From: Chloroflexia bacterium
Lineage (GTDB): Bacteria > Chloroflexota > Chloroflexia > Thermomicrobiales > JALYUS01
Direction of reading: 5' to 3'
DNA: 6,797 nt
NCBI GenBank assembly: GCA_025924435.1
Contig: JAICIL010000247.1
Location: 1 to 6,797 of the forward strand
The notes beneath the pieces were generated by a model. The model saw only the letters and a list, made by a program, of their open reading frames with translations. It ran no database searches and was not told the DNA's origin. Of the stretch, positions 1 to 6,376 are shown in pieces; positions within the stretch are counted from its first letter, which is position 1; the number at the start of each line of letters is the position of its first letter. The position numbers and the translations under genes were made by a program.

Positions 1-566
1 TAATCCCGCCGGGCCTGCGCCGCCTCGACGCGCACTTCCTCGATGCTCTCCCGCAGCCCCTTCATCACCTCGATGAGCCGGTCTTGCTGGGCGAAGGTGC
101 GGGTGATCTGCGATTGCAATTCGTCGAAACGGCGGTTCGTCACGTCGGTCGTGTCGCGGCGGGCGCGGGTCTGCTCGATCAACTCGGCGGTCTGCGCTTG
201 CAGGGTGCGGATGGCGCTATGCGCCTCGCCGATCCCGCCGTGCATGTCGGCGAGCGCGGCGCGCACGCGGTTCTCGTCGAGCTGCCGTGCCTGGGCGTAC
301 TGCACCTGGCTGCGGCGGTGATCGTCGAGATCGGCGCGCACGTCCGCCGCGATCACTTCGACATTCTTGACGATCTCGTCGCTCCGCCCGACCCGCGCCA
401 CTTGATCGCGCACGAGCGCGCGCAGTTCGTCTATCTGCTGCTGGAGGTTGTTGATCGTCACCGCGTCGCGCCGCCGCCGCTCCTCGTCGCGGGCGCGGGC
501 GTCCATTGCCTGCCGCGCGTCCATCGCGCGGGGGTCCTGCCGTGAATCGGGTTGCCGCGTCTCCAC
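1..566 (-). CDS. Coiled-coil hypothetical protein, N-terminal 188 residues, cut by left window edge
   Basis: I do not recognise the family. Reading the minus strand from a GTG at 566-564 gives an uninterrupted frame to the window edge with strongly G/C third positions, starting METRQPDSRQDPRAMDARQA. A good Shine-Dalgarno, GGAGAGGG (minus strand, 580-573), lies 6 bases upstream of the GTG, which decides the start. The protein is highly charged and rich in Arg, Glu, Asp, Gln and Ala, with no Cys, no signal peptide and no membrane segment. Heptad-like patterns (for example LQQQIDELRALV at about 41-52, then about 117-188) suggest a long, broken coiled coil. Residues 15-24 contain MDAR twice. The last two window bases on this strand are TA, so the next codon is either Tyr or a stop; the protein may end here or continue. 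It is divergent from the S9 peptidase gene. A cytoplasmic scaffold or filament-like role is only a guess. Confidence 0.72.
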   Translation of the reverse strand, partial: METRQPDSRQDPRAMDARQAMDARARDEERRRRDAVTINNLQQQIDELRALVRDQVARVGRSDEIVKNVEVIAADVRADLDDHRRSQVQYAQARQLDENRVRAALADMHGGIGEAHSAIRTLQAQTAELIEQTRARRDTTDVTNRRFDELQSQITRTFAQQDRLIEVMKGLRESIEEVRVEAAQARRD

Positions 567-645
567 TGGTATCCCTCTCCGTCGCGACGCCCCCGGCGCG
601 GGTCCCGGCTTCCGCGCTTCTCAATACGGTTCGTCGTACGCTCGC

Positions 646-673
646 ATTGTACCCGATGTTGCCATAACATCAA
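646..673 (-). promoter_or_regulatory. Sigma70-type promoter for the coiled-coil gene
   Basis: On the minus strand a -35-like TTGATG (673-668) and a -10-like TACAAT (651-646) are separated by 16 bases. This puts transcription start near 639, about 70 bases before the GTG start at 566. The region is locally AT-richer than its surroundings. The match to the consensus is good (4/6 at -35 and 5/6 at -10), but it rests on sequence alone. Confidence 0.5.
655..671. promoter_or_regulatory. Palindrome between the -35 and -10 elements, possible operator
   Basis: GATGTT and AACATC form a perfect 6-bp inverted repeat around GCCAT. It overlaps the last bases of the -35 hexamer and fills most of the spacer of the minus-strand promoter. 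A dimeric repressor bound here would block RNA polymerase. Six-base arms are short and may be chance. Confidence 0.3.
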
Positions 674-734
674 AGGTATCTTGCCGAGGCGGTATTGTTA
701 GAGCAGGGTTCCCGTCCCGCGCGCCCGACCGCCG

Positions 735-762
735 AGACAGTAGACAGTAGTCGGTAGGTAGT
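735..762. repeat. Left array of degenerate 7-bp repeats (CAGTAGT-like)
   Basis: Four consecutive imperfect heptamers can be read here: AGACAGT, AGACAGT, AGTCGGT, AGGTAGT. The core CAGTAGTCGGTAG (745-757) is repeated exactly in reverse complement at 830-842. The composition is unlike the flanking GC-rich DNA. The array is noncoding and lies in the divergent intergenic region. Confidence 0.6.
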
Positions 763-827
763 GATCTGGAGATGATATGCTGACGCTGCTTCGATGCACT
801 CGCGCGGTTCGTCGGCCCACTCGCTCT

Positions 828-855
828 GACTACCGACTACTGACTACTATCTACT
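828..855. repeat. Right array of degenerate 7-bp repeats, inverted relative to the left array
   Basis: Four consecutive heptamers with consensus GACTACT can be read here: GACTACC, GACTACT, GACTACT, ATCTACT. Positions 830-842 are the exact reverse complement of 745-757, and neighbouring units extend the match imperfectly (about 5 further bp, then 3, after mismatches). The array ends one base before the GGAGGAGG Shine-Dalgarno (857-864) of the peptidase gene. If transcribed, the two arms could pair around a 72-base loop in the 5' leader. Confidence 0.6.
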
Positions 856-870
856 CGGAGGAGGTTCACG

Positions 871-2871
871 GTGACGCATGCATCGGGTGGCCGCACGATC
901 ACGAATGACGATCTCTTCGCCTTGCGCGTCATCGGCGAATTCCGGGTGTCGCCGGACGGGTCGCGCGTCGTCTTCGCCGTCACGCGGACGGACACGGAGA
1001 AGGATCGCACCGTCTCCAATCTCTGGCTCGTGGAGACGGCGGGCGGTGCGCCCCGGCAACTGACGACGGCGTACGCCAACGACAGCGCGCCGCGCTGGTC
1101 GCCGGACGGCACAATGGTCGCCTTCGTCTCGGACCGCGAGGAGCGCAAGGAACTCTGGCTGATCCCCGCCGATTTTGGCGAGGCGCGCCGCCTGACGCAT
1201 GGATCGAGCGATGTCGGCCAGCCCGCGTGGTCGCCGGATGGGCGATCGCTCGTCTACGTCGCCAAGAGCGACCGCCCCGCCAACGACGACCCGACGCACG
1301 CCCCGAAAGAGGGGAGCGACGTGCGCGTCATTACCCAACTCGGCTACAAAATGGACGGCGAGGGCTTCTGGGATGGCCGGTACAAGCACCTCTTCACCGT
1401 GCCCGTCGCGGGCGGCGACGCGACGCAACGGACCGACGGCCCGTGGGACGACACGCAGCCCGCCTGGTCGCCGGACGGGTCGCGCATCGCCTTCGTCTCC
1501 CGCCGCACGCCGGACCGGGAATGGACCAACGTCTCCGACCTCTACACCATCCCGGCGGCTGGCGGCGAGCCGACGCAACTGACGAAGAGCGTCGGGCCGG
1601 TCGCCGCGCCCGCCTGGTCACCAGACGGCGCACGCCTCGCCTTCGTCGGCCACGACCAGCCGCCGGAGACGGGCCCGACGACGCAGGATTGGGTCTGGAT
1701 CGTCCCGGCGGATGGCAGCGGCGCGCCGCAGGCCCTGACGCGCGACTACGACCGCTCCGCGACGGGCGGCGTGATGGGGGACATCGGCGCGGGCAACGGC
1801 CAGTATCCGCTCCAATGGACACCGGACGGCGCGGGTATCCTCTTCGTCACGGAGGATCATGGCACGGCGATGGTCGCGCGCGTCGCGATGACGGGCGGCG
1901 TCGGCATCGTGCTCGGCGGCGACCGCAACTGCGCGGGCTTCCACGCGGCGGGCGACACGCTCGTCGCGGTCGTTTCGAGCATGACGCTGCCGGGCGACCT
2001 CTTCGTCGCGAACCTCGACGGCACGCACGAGCGCCGCCTGACCGACCTGAACGGGGAGGCGCTCGCGGGCGTCATTTTGCCGGAGCCGGAGCGCGTGCGC
2101 GTGCCGATCGGCGAGGGGCTGGAGATGGACGGCTGGCTCCTCCACCCGCCCGCGTTCGACGCCGCGCGCCCGTACCCGCTGATCCTCGACATCCACGGCG
2201 GGCCGCGCGGGCAGTACGGGAACAGTTTCATGCACGCGTTCCACCGCTACGCCGCCGAGGGGTACGTCGTCGCGTATTTCAACCCGCGCGGCAGCACGGG
2301 ATACGGGCAGGCGTTCACCTCCGCGCTCACCGGCAACTGGGGCGACGTGGACGTGCGCGACATCATGGCGGGATTGGAGTATGTGCTCCAGCGGCCCTAT
2401 CTGAGCGCGGAGCGCGTCGGCATCACGGGCGGCTCGTACGGCGGCTACCTGATGAACTTCCTGATCGGCGCGTACCCGGAGCGCTGGAAGGCGGGCGTGA
2501 CGGAGCGCAGCACGCTCAGCCGCATCTCGTCGTACGGCACGAGCGACATGATCTGGCGCTCGCTCGACTGGGAATTCAAGGGGCCGTACTGGGAGAACAA
2601 GGATTTCTACTGGGATCGCTCGCCGATCGCGCATGTGGAAAAGATCACGACGCCGCTCCTCATCATCCACAGCGAGAACGACCATCGTTGCACGATCAGC
2701 GAGGCGGAGCAGTTGTTCACCGCCCTGCGGCGGCTGCGGCGCGAGGTCGTCTTCGTCCGCTTCCCGAACGAGAGCCACGGCCTTTCCCGCTCCGGCAAGC
2801 CCGCCCACCGCCGCGAGCGGTTGGAGCGCATCGTCGGCTGGTTCAAGAAATACCTGCCGAGCGACCGCTAG
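871..2871 (+). CDS. S9 family (S9C, YuxL/acylaminoacyl-peptidase-like) serine peptidase
   Basis: This 666-residue protein is a prolyl-oligopeptidase-type enzyme, a class that removes or cleaves short or N-blocked peptides. The GTG start follows GGAGGAGG (857-864) by 6 bases, and the first residues align with the usual family start. The N-terminal half is a beta-propeller with TolB/PD40-type blades marked by SPDG motifs at about 27, 77, 121, 200 and 250, plus TPDG at 317. The C-terminal alpha/beta hydrolase has HGGP at 442-445 (oxyanion region), NPRGSTGYG at 471-479, nucleophile Ser522 in GGSYGG, Asp604 in HSENDHRC and His636 in NESHG, so the catalytic triad is intact. There is no signal peptide, which points to a cytoplasmic enzyme. 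The length and the TERSTLSRISSYG stretch after the nucleophile fit the S9C/YuxL group. The exact substrate (acylaminoacyl, dipeptidyl or oligopeptide) cannot be read from sequence. The dynamin gene follows 140 bp later on the same strand. Confidence 0.93.
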   Translation: MTHASGGRTITNDDLFALRVIGEFRVSPDGSRVVFAVTRTDTEKDRTVSNLWLVETAGGAPRQLTTAYANDSAPRWSPDGTMVAFVSDREERKELWLIPADFGEARRLTHGSSDVGQPAWSPDGRSLVYVAKSDRPANDDPTHAPKEGSDVRVITQLGYKMDGEGFWDGRYKHLFTVPVAGGDATQRTDGPWDDTQPAWSPDGSRIAFVSRRTPDREWTNVSDLYTIPAAGGEPTQLTKSVGPVAAPAWSPDGARLAFVGHDQPPETGPTTQDWVWIVPADGSGAPQALTRDYDRSATGGVMGDIGAGNGQYPLQWTPDGAGILFVTEDHGTAMVARVAMTGGVGIVLGGDRNCAGFHAAGDTLVAVVSSMTLPGDLFVANLDGTHERRLTDLNGEALAGVILPEPERVRVPIGEGLEMDGWLLHPPAFDAARPYPLILDIHGGPRGQYGNSFMHAFHRYAAEGYVVAYFNPRGSTGYGQAFTSALTGNWGDVDVRDIMAGLEYVLQRPYLSAERVGITGGSYGGYLMNFLIGAYPERWKAGVTERSTLSRISSYGTSDMIWRSLDWEFKGPYWENKDFYWDRSPIAHVEKITTPLLIIHSENDHRCTISEAEQLFTALRRLRREVVFVRFPNESHGLSRSGKPAHRRERLERIVGWFKKYLPSDR

Positions 2872-2879
2872 CGTAGCGG
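2865..2879 (+). other. Short perfect inverted repeat overlapping the peptidase stop codon
   Basis: CCGCTA, GCG, TAGCGG forms a 6-bp stem with a 3-base loop; the TAG stop (2869-2871) lies at its apex. No T-run follows, so it is not a canonical intrinsic terminator. It could protect a 3' end or be chance. Confidence 0.25.
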
Positions 2880-2955
2880 CGACGGGACGCCCGCGGAAAA
2901 CCTCCGGACGCATCGAGCGGTTCCCGCCGTCCTACCGGTCGGCAGGCGAGGTGGT

Positions 2956-3016
2956 ATCACCCTTGCATAGCGGTCTATGGCCACATTGGTGGCGGAAAGG
3001 ACCGGGCAAGGGTGAT
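2956..3016 (+). promoter_or_regulatory. Structured leader with 11-bp inverted repeat enclosing the dynamin start codon
   Basis: ATCACCCTTGC (2956-2966) is the perfect reverse complement of GCAAGGGTGAT (3006-3016). The right arm contains the GTG (3012-3014) and the first two bases of the following ATG (3015-3017). The 39-base interior holds two further hairpins: ATAG-CGGT-CTAT (2967-2978) and GCCAC-ATTG-GTGGC (2980-2993). The likely Shine-Dalgarno, GGAAAGGA (2994-3001), is left unpaired. As RNA this would be a three-way junction that occludes the start codon; as DNA the outer arms could be an operator. I recognise no known riboswitch or leader class. Confidence 0.4.
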
Positions 3017-4892
3017 GGCACAACTGCCGCGTTTCACGGCGGCGCAGGCGGAACTGATCCAGCAGGAGCAGGCGCTCCTCGGCCATCTCCGGGAGGTGAT
3101 GGAGGAATTCCCCGGCGCGGCGGAGGATCGGACGACGGTGCGCGACGTCTCCCGCGCGCTCGACGACCTCTTCTCCGTCGTGGTCGTCGGCGAGTTCAAC
3201 GCCGGCAAGAGCGCCTTCATCAACGCGCTGCTCGGCCAGTCGGTCATGGAAGAGGGCGTCACGCCGACCACCTCGCGCATCAATATCCTGCGCGCCGGTC
3301 GCGCCGTTTCGCAGCAGATCAACAGCGACGGCTTCGTCGTCGTCACGCACCCCGCGCCCTTCCTCGGCCAGGTGACAATCGTGGACACGCCGGGTGCGAA
3401 CGCCGTGATCCGCGAGCACGAGGCGGTGACGCAGCAGTTCATCCCGCGCGCGGACCTCATCCTCTTCGTGACGAGCGCGGACCGCCCCTTCTCGGAGAGC
3501 GAGCGGCGATTCATGGCGGACATCCGCGCGTGGGGAAAGAAGGTCGTTGTCGTCGTCAACAAGGTGGACCTGCTCTCGGAGGCGGAGTTGGAGACGGTGC
3601 TCGCCTTCGTGCGCGAGCAGGTGCGCGCCCTCCTCGGCTTCTCGCCGGAAGTCTTCCCGGTCGCGGCGCGGCTCGCCCTCGCCGCCAAACAGTCCCCGCC
3701 CGGCGAGGTGCGCGACAGCCTCTGGGCGCGATCCCGGTTTGCCCCGCTGGAGGCGTACGTCGTGGAGACGTTGGATGTGGCGCGGCGTCTGCGGCTGAAA
3801 CTCCTCTCCCCGCTCGGCGTGGTGGGCCGGGTGATGGGCCGCTATCGGGACGCGGCCGATGAGCGGCTGCGCCTGCTGGCGGGGGATCGGGAGACGCTGG
3901 CGCGCATCGAGCAGCAGCTGGACGTGTATCGCGCCGATATGGAGCGCGACTTCGCGCACTACCTGACCAAGGTGGACAATGTCATCCTGCAACTCGCCGC
4001 GCGGGGCGATCGCTTCTTCGCGGATACGCTCCGGCTCGGCCGTATCCCCGATCTGCTCAACAGCGAGCGGACGCGCGGCGCGTGGGAGCGCGAGGTCGTC
4101 CTCGACACGCCGCGGCAGATTGACGCCATCGTGCAGGAGTTGATCGACTGGATGGTCGAGCACGACCTGCGGACGTGGGAGGCGGTGACGGATCTCGTGC
4201 GCAGGCGGCAGGCCGTGCAGCCGGACACGGAGATGATCGGCGAGGTCTCGCAGCGGTTCGCGTACGACCGGCAGGCGCTCCTCAACTCCGTCGGCGCGCG
4301 GGCGCAGGAGGTTGTGTCGCGATACAACGCCGCGGGCGAGGCGGAGCGGCTCTCGCACGCGGTGCAGGCCGCCGTCCTGCAGGCGGGGCTCGTGCAGGTC
4401 GGGGCGGTTGGGCTGGGCGCGGCGGTGATCGTCGCGGCGACCAGCGCGTTCGCCGATGTGACGGGCATCCTCGCCGCCACGATGGTTGCCGCCCTCGGCC
4501 TCGTGATCCTGCCCGCCAAACGGCGGCGGGGGCAGGCGCAGTTCCACGCTCGCACGCAGGAACTGCGCGATCGGCTCGTGGCGACGCTGCGCGAGCAATT
4601 CGCGCAGGAGCTCGATCGATCGCTCGCGCGCATCCGGGAGGCGGTCGCGCCGTACACCCGTTTCGTGCGGGCCGAGGCGGGCCGGATGGAGGGGATCAGA
4701 GACAGCCTGGCGGGCATTCAAGGCGAGAGTGGGCGGATCCGCTACGCGATTGACGCCCTCGTGCCGGAAACGGGCGCATCCCCGAGCGAATCGCCCCCGC
4801 CCGTCCCGGTGCCGTCGCCCGCGCGCGGACCGTCCGATCCGCCGCGCGGCATGCCACCCGGGACGCCGGTTGTCGGCACACCGGCTGCGTAA
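3012..4892 (+). CDS. Bacterial dynamin-like GTPase with membrane hairpin
   Basis: This 626-residue protein is a large dynamin-family GTPase, expected to bind and reshape or fuse membranes using GTP. The GTPase domain (about 50-225) has the P-loop GEFNAGKS (60-67), switch I with TPTT (84-87), DTPG (125-128) and NKVD (183-186). Charged helical segments (about 240-440) form the predicted stalk. A hydrophobic stretch at about 452-501, broken near 480, looks like a two-pass membrane hairpin or paddle followed by KRRR, as in BDLP/mitofusin-like dynamins. A second helical region (about 505-585) follows, then a Pro/Ser-rich tail (about 589-626). The start is GTG at 3012 or ATG at 3015. GGAAAGGA (2994-3001) is 10 bases from the GTG and 13 from the ATG, favouring the GTG. 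Many bacterial dynamins come in adjacent pairs; no partner is visible here. Its length is near that of cyanobacterial BDLP. The physiological role (membrane repair, division, vesicle formation) is unknown. Confidence 0.88.
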   Translation: MMAQLPRFTAAQAELIQQEQALLGHLREVMEEFPGAAEDRTTVRDVSRALDDLFSVVVVGEFNAGKSAFINALLGQSVMEEGVTPTTSRINILRAGRAVSQQINSDGFVVVTHPAPFLGQVTIVDTPGANAVIREHEAVTQQFIPRADLILFVTSADRPFSESERRFMADIRAWGKKVVVVVNKVDLLSEAELETVLAFVREQVRALLGFSPEVFPVAARLALAAKQSPPGEVRDSLWARSRFAPLEAYVVETLDVARRLRLKLLSPLGVVGRVMGRYRDAADERLRLLAGDRETLARIEQQLDVYRADMERDFAHYLTKVDNVILQLAARGDRFFADTLRLGRIPDLLNSERTRGAWEREVVLDTPRQIDAIVQELIDWMVEHDLRTWEAVTDLVRRRQAVQPDTEMIGEVSQRFAYDRQALLNSVGARAQEVVSRYNAAGEAERLSHAVQAAVLQAGLVQVGAVGLGAAVIVAATSAFADVTGILAATMVAALGLVILPAKRRRGQAQFHARTQELRDRLVATLREQFAQELDRSLARIREAVAPYTRFVRAEAGRMEGIRDSLAGIQGESGRIRYAIDALVPETGASPSESPPPVPVPSPARGPSDPPRGMPPGTPVVGTPAA

Positions 4893-4943
4893 GGAGCAAC
4901 GCGCCGGGTGCGGCAATCATGTGGGATGCCGTTCGCTTTTCCC

Positions 4944-5009
4944 GCCGCGCACCGCCCGGCCGCCCTCGCCCGATGGAAAGGGGCGTTACCGGTGTGCGGC
5001 GCGGTTTTT
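4944..5009 (+). terminator. Candidate intrinsic terminator of the dynamin gene
   Basis: GCCGCGCACCG (4944-4954) pairs over 11 bp with CGGTGTGCGGC (4990-5000), with one G-U pair. The 35-base loop contains an inner CGCCC/GGGCG pairing. GCGG and then TTTTT (5005-5009) follow on the plus strand. The site is 52 bp past the dynamin stop and overlaps the last codons of the convergent small gene, so the T-run also encodes a Lys there. The long loop lowers confidence. Confidence 0.4.
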
Positions 5010-5183
5010 CGCGTCCGCGTTGGCGCGCCAATAGCCGGCGATCTTCCGGCCATCGGCACGGGTGTACCCCGACACCCAAACCTTATCGCGCTCGCCCGCT
5101 GCCGGCTTCGTGTCGCTGTCGCCGCCCGAGTATTTGCGCCCCGTCGTGCGCTCGCCTTTCCACGATGCCTTTTTCGTCGCCAT
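4986..5183 (-). CDS. Small basic hypothetical protein with GYTRxDGRxxxGYWR motif
   Basis: This 65-residue protein is Lys/Arg-rich, with no membrane segment or signal peptide. I chose the ATG at 5183-5181 because GGAAGGA (minus strand, 5196-5190) sits 6 bases upstream; the frame extends 10 residues further, to an ATG at 5213, without a better site. The N-terminal half (MATKKASWKGERTTGRKYSG) is low-complexity and probably disordered. The C-terminal half carries VWVSGYTRADGRKIAGYWR at 35-53, resembling a G-Y-x-R-x-D-G-T/R-x-V/I-x-G-Y-x-R pattern I associate with short bacterial and phage-related proteins of unknown function. Basic charge allows nucleic acid binding, but nothing proves it. It is downstream of and co-directional with the YsnF-like gene (118-bp gap) and convergent with the dynamin gene. 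Confidence 0.68.
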   Translation of the reverse strand: MATKKASWKGERTTGRKYSGGDSDTKPAAGERDKVWVSGYTRADGRKIAGYWRANADAKNRAAHR

Positions 5184-5235
5184 CTTGTTTCCTTCCCGGT
5201 GCATGCCCGGCAACCCGGTCGCCGGATACTGAGAA

Positions 5236-5260
5236 GACGGGACGCCGCGTGCGCCCCGTC
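5236..5260 (-). terminator. Hairpin downstream of the YsnF-like gene, possible weak terminator
   Basis: GACGGG (5236-5241) and CCCGTC (5255-5260) pair. After one mismatch, CGC (5243-5245) pairs with GCG (5251-5253), closing a 5-base loop. It lies about 40 bp past the stop of the PRC-barrel/DUF2382 gene. On the minus strand the bases that follow are only TTCTC, so termination would be inefficient at best, and read-through into the small gene is plausible. Confidence 0.3.
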
Positions 5261-5301
5261 ATCGAGCGATCTCCCGCCGGATACGGCGCGGGCCACCTCG
5301 C

Positions 5302-6273
5302 CTACGTGCGGCGGTTCGGCTCCTCGCTGACCTTCTCATCCACGAGGTTGCCTTGCGCATCGTACTGGCGCCGGTCGGTGACCGTCTTGCCCGTCCCGCC
5401 CGTCGCGCCTGCTCCCTGCCCTGTGGCGCCCAGATCCCCTTCGACATGGACGCGCGGGTTGCTCGGGTCCTCGACGTGGACCGACTCGCGGCGCACCGTG
5501 TCCGTCACGCGCTCGGTTTCCGCCACGGTCTCCTTGCGCACGTTCACCTCGCCCGTCACCACCGCCTGCTTCTCGGTCACCACTTCCTGCTCGCGCAAGG
5601 GGATCTCGATGTCGCGATCCCGCGCGGCGAGCTCTTCTCGCGTGGCGGGGCGGTTGGCCGCCCGCTCGGTGATGTAGAGTTCCTCTCGCTCCACGGGGAC
5701 GGCGATTGACTGCTCCTCCTCGCGCACGTCCCTGACGATCCGGGCGCGCCCGGCCTCGGTCTCGCGGACGCCCGCCTTCAGCTGCTCCTCCACGACCGGC
5801 ACGGTGATGTTCTCATCATCCCGGCTGTAGTCGCGGCCCGCTTCCCGCCGCGCCAGCCGCTCGTCGTTCCGTCGCCGGTTCGCCGGTTCGCCGACAGCGG
5901 GCGCAGTGTCCATGCCCCGCTCGTCGGCGATCACCGCCGTGTCGCCGCTCGCGTGCTCCAAGGTGGCGCTGCCCGGCACGGCTCGCCCCTGACTCTCGTC
6001 GTATAGCGCATCGTCGTCGAGCGCGTGATACGCACCGCGGTCGAATGCCGCCGCCGTCGCCAGTTCGTCCCCCGTGGAGCGGAGTGTCAGGCTGTTGCCG
6101 CCGCTCTGCAGCACGTTACTCAGCGGCACGAGCATCTCGTGGCCGTCCTGATCAACGACGATGTCCGTCACCTGCCGCGTCGTCCCGTCCACGATCACAT
6201 GCTTGACATGACCGACCTCCATCCCGTCGGCGGTCATCACCCGGTCGTTGCGGTGGATTTCCATCTCTGCCAT
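5302..6273 (-). CDS. PRC-barrel and YsnF/AvaK (DUF2382) domain stress-type protein
   Basis: This 323-residue protein has no signal peptide or membrane span and is probably cytoplasmic. Residues about 5-66 form a PRC-barrel (IHRNDRVMTADGMEVGHV, then VTDIVVDQDG and MLVPLSNV). An acidic, variable linker (about 67-150) follows. The DUF2382 domain (about 153-269) shows the typical order ENITVPVVEEQL, GRARIVRDV, SIAVPVEREEL, DIEIPLREQEVVTEKQAVV and DTVRRESVHVED. A Gly-rich spacer (about 281-296) leads to a short tail with RRQYDAQGNLVDEKV. The ATG at 6273 is preceded, 9 bases upstream, by GAAAGGG; upstream codons in the same frame read through the intergenic region and do not look coding. Proteins with this pairing are known as YsnF (B. 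subtilis general stress) or AvaK-like, and their biochemical role is unresolved. It follows the DUF5666-like gene by 103 bp on the same strand. Confidence 0.88.
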   Translation of the reverse strand: MAEMEIHRNDRVMTADGMEVGHVKHVIVDGTTRQVTDIVVDQDGHEMLVPLSNVLQSGGNSLTLRSTGDELATAAAFDRGAYHALDDDALYDESQGRAVPGSATLEHASGDTAVIADERGMDTAPAVGEPANRRRNDERLARREAGRDYSRDDENITVPVVEEQLKAGVRETEAGRARIVRDVREEEQSIAVPVEREELYITERAANRPATREELAARDRDIEIPLREQEVVTEKQAVVTGEVNVRKETVAETERVTDTVRRESVHVEDPSNPRVHVEGDLGATGQGAGATGGTGKTVTDRRQYDAQGNLVDEKVSEEPNRRT

Positions 6274-6296
6274 CGTGTCATACCCTTTCACTGATG
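6271..6296 (-). promoter_or_regulatory. Hairpin with SD in loop and start codon in stem (YsnF-like gene)
   Basis: In the minus-strand mRNA, CATCAGTG (6296-6289) can pair with CACGATG (6277-6271), giving 7 bp with one bulged A. The AAAGGG of the Shine-Dalgarno lies in the 11-base loop and the ATG start is in the 3' arm. The stem is modest and could be chance. Confidence 0.25.
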
Positions 6297-6376
6297 TGTG
6301 CGATGCATGGCTGGATCGCCGCGCCCGATTACGCACGCGGGGGAGTGTTCCGGTCGCGTTCCAGGACGAAGTCATT

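Noticed and set aside
84..545. 153-codon plus-strand frame at the left end
   Set aside because: It is the complement of the coiled-coil gene, which has a better start, SD and promoter.
1227..2876. 549-codon plus-strand frame overlapping the peptidase in another frame
   Set aside because: It is an Arg/Gly/Pro-rich out-of-frame translation with no domain; the peptidase frame explains the region.
1618..2913. 431-codon minus-strand open frame opposite the S9 peptidase
   Set aside because: Its composition is typical of a reverse-strand shadow (Arg, Ala, Val, Asp, His) and it has no motif or plausible ribosome binding site.
2868..4916. 682-codon open frame on the minus strand antisense to the dynamin gene
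   Set aside because: It is Arg/His/Leu-rich with no recognisable domain and lies wholly opposite a gene with intact GTPase motifs; long antisense frames are expected in GC-rich DNA.
5220..5284. Direct repeat CGCCGGATAC at 5220-5229 and 5275-5284
   Set aside because: Only 10 bp and GC-rich; no adjacent element suggests an attachment site or binding array, so it may be chance.
6282..6287. GGGTAT on the minus strand upstream of the YsnF-like gene, resembling a SigB -10
   Set aside because: It is only 8-9 bases from the start codon and has no GTTT-like -35 at the right distance; it is better explained as part of the ribosome binding site.
6319..6340. CCGCG/CGCGG inverted repeat between the two right-hand minus-strand genes
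   Set aside because: A 5-bp GC stem with a 12-base loop and no T-run is too weak to call a terminator.
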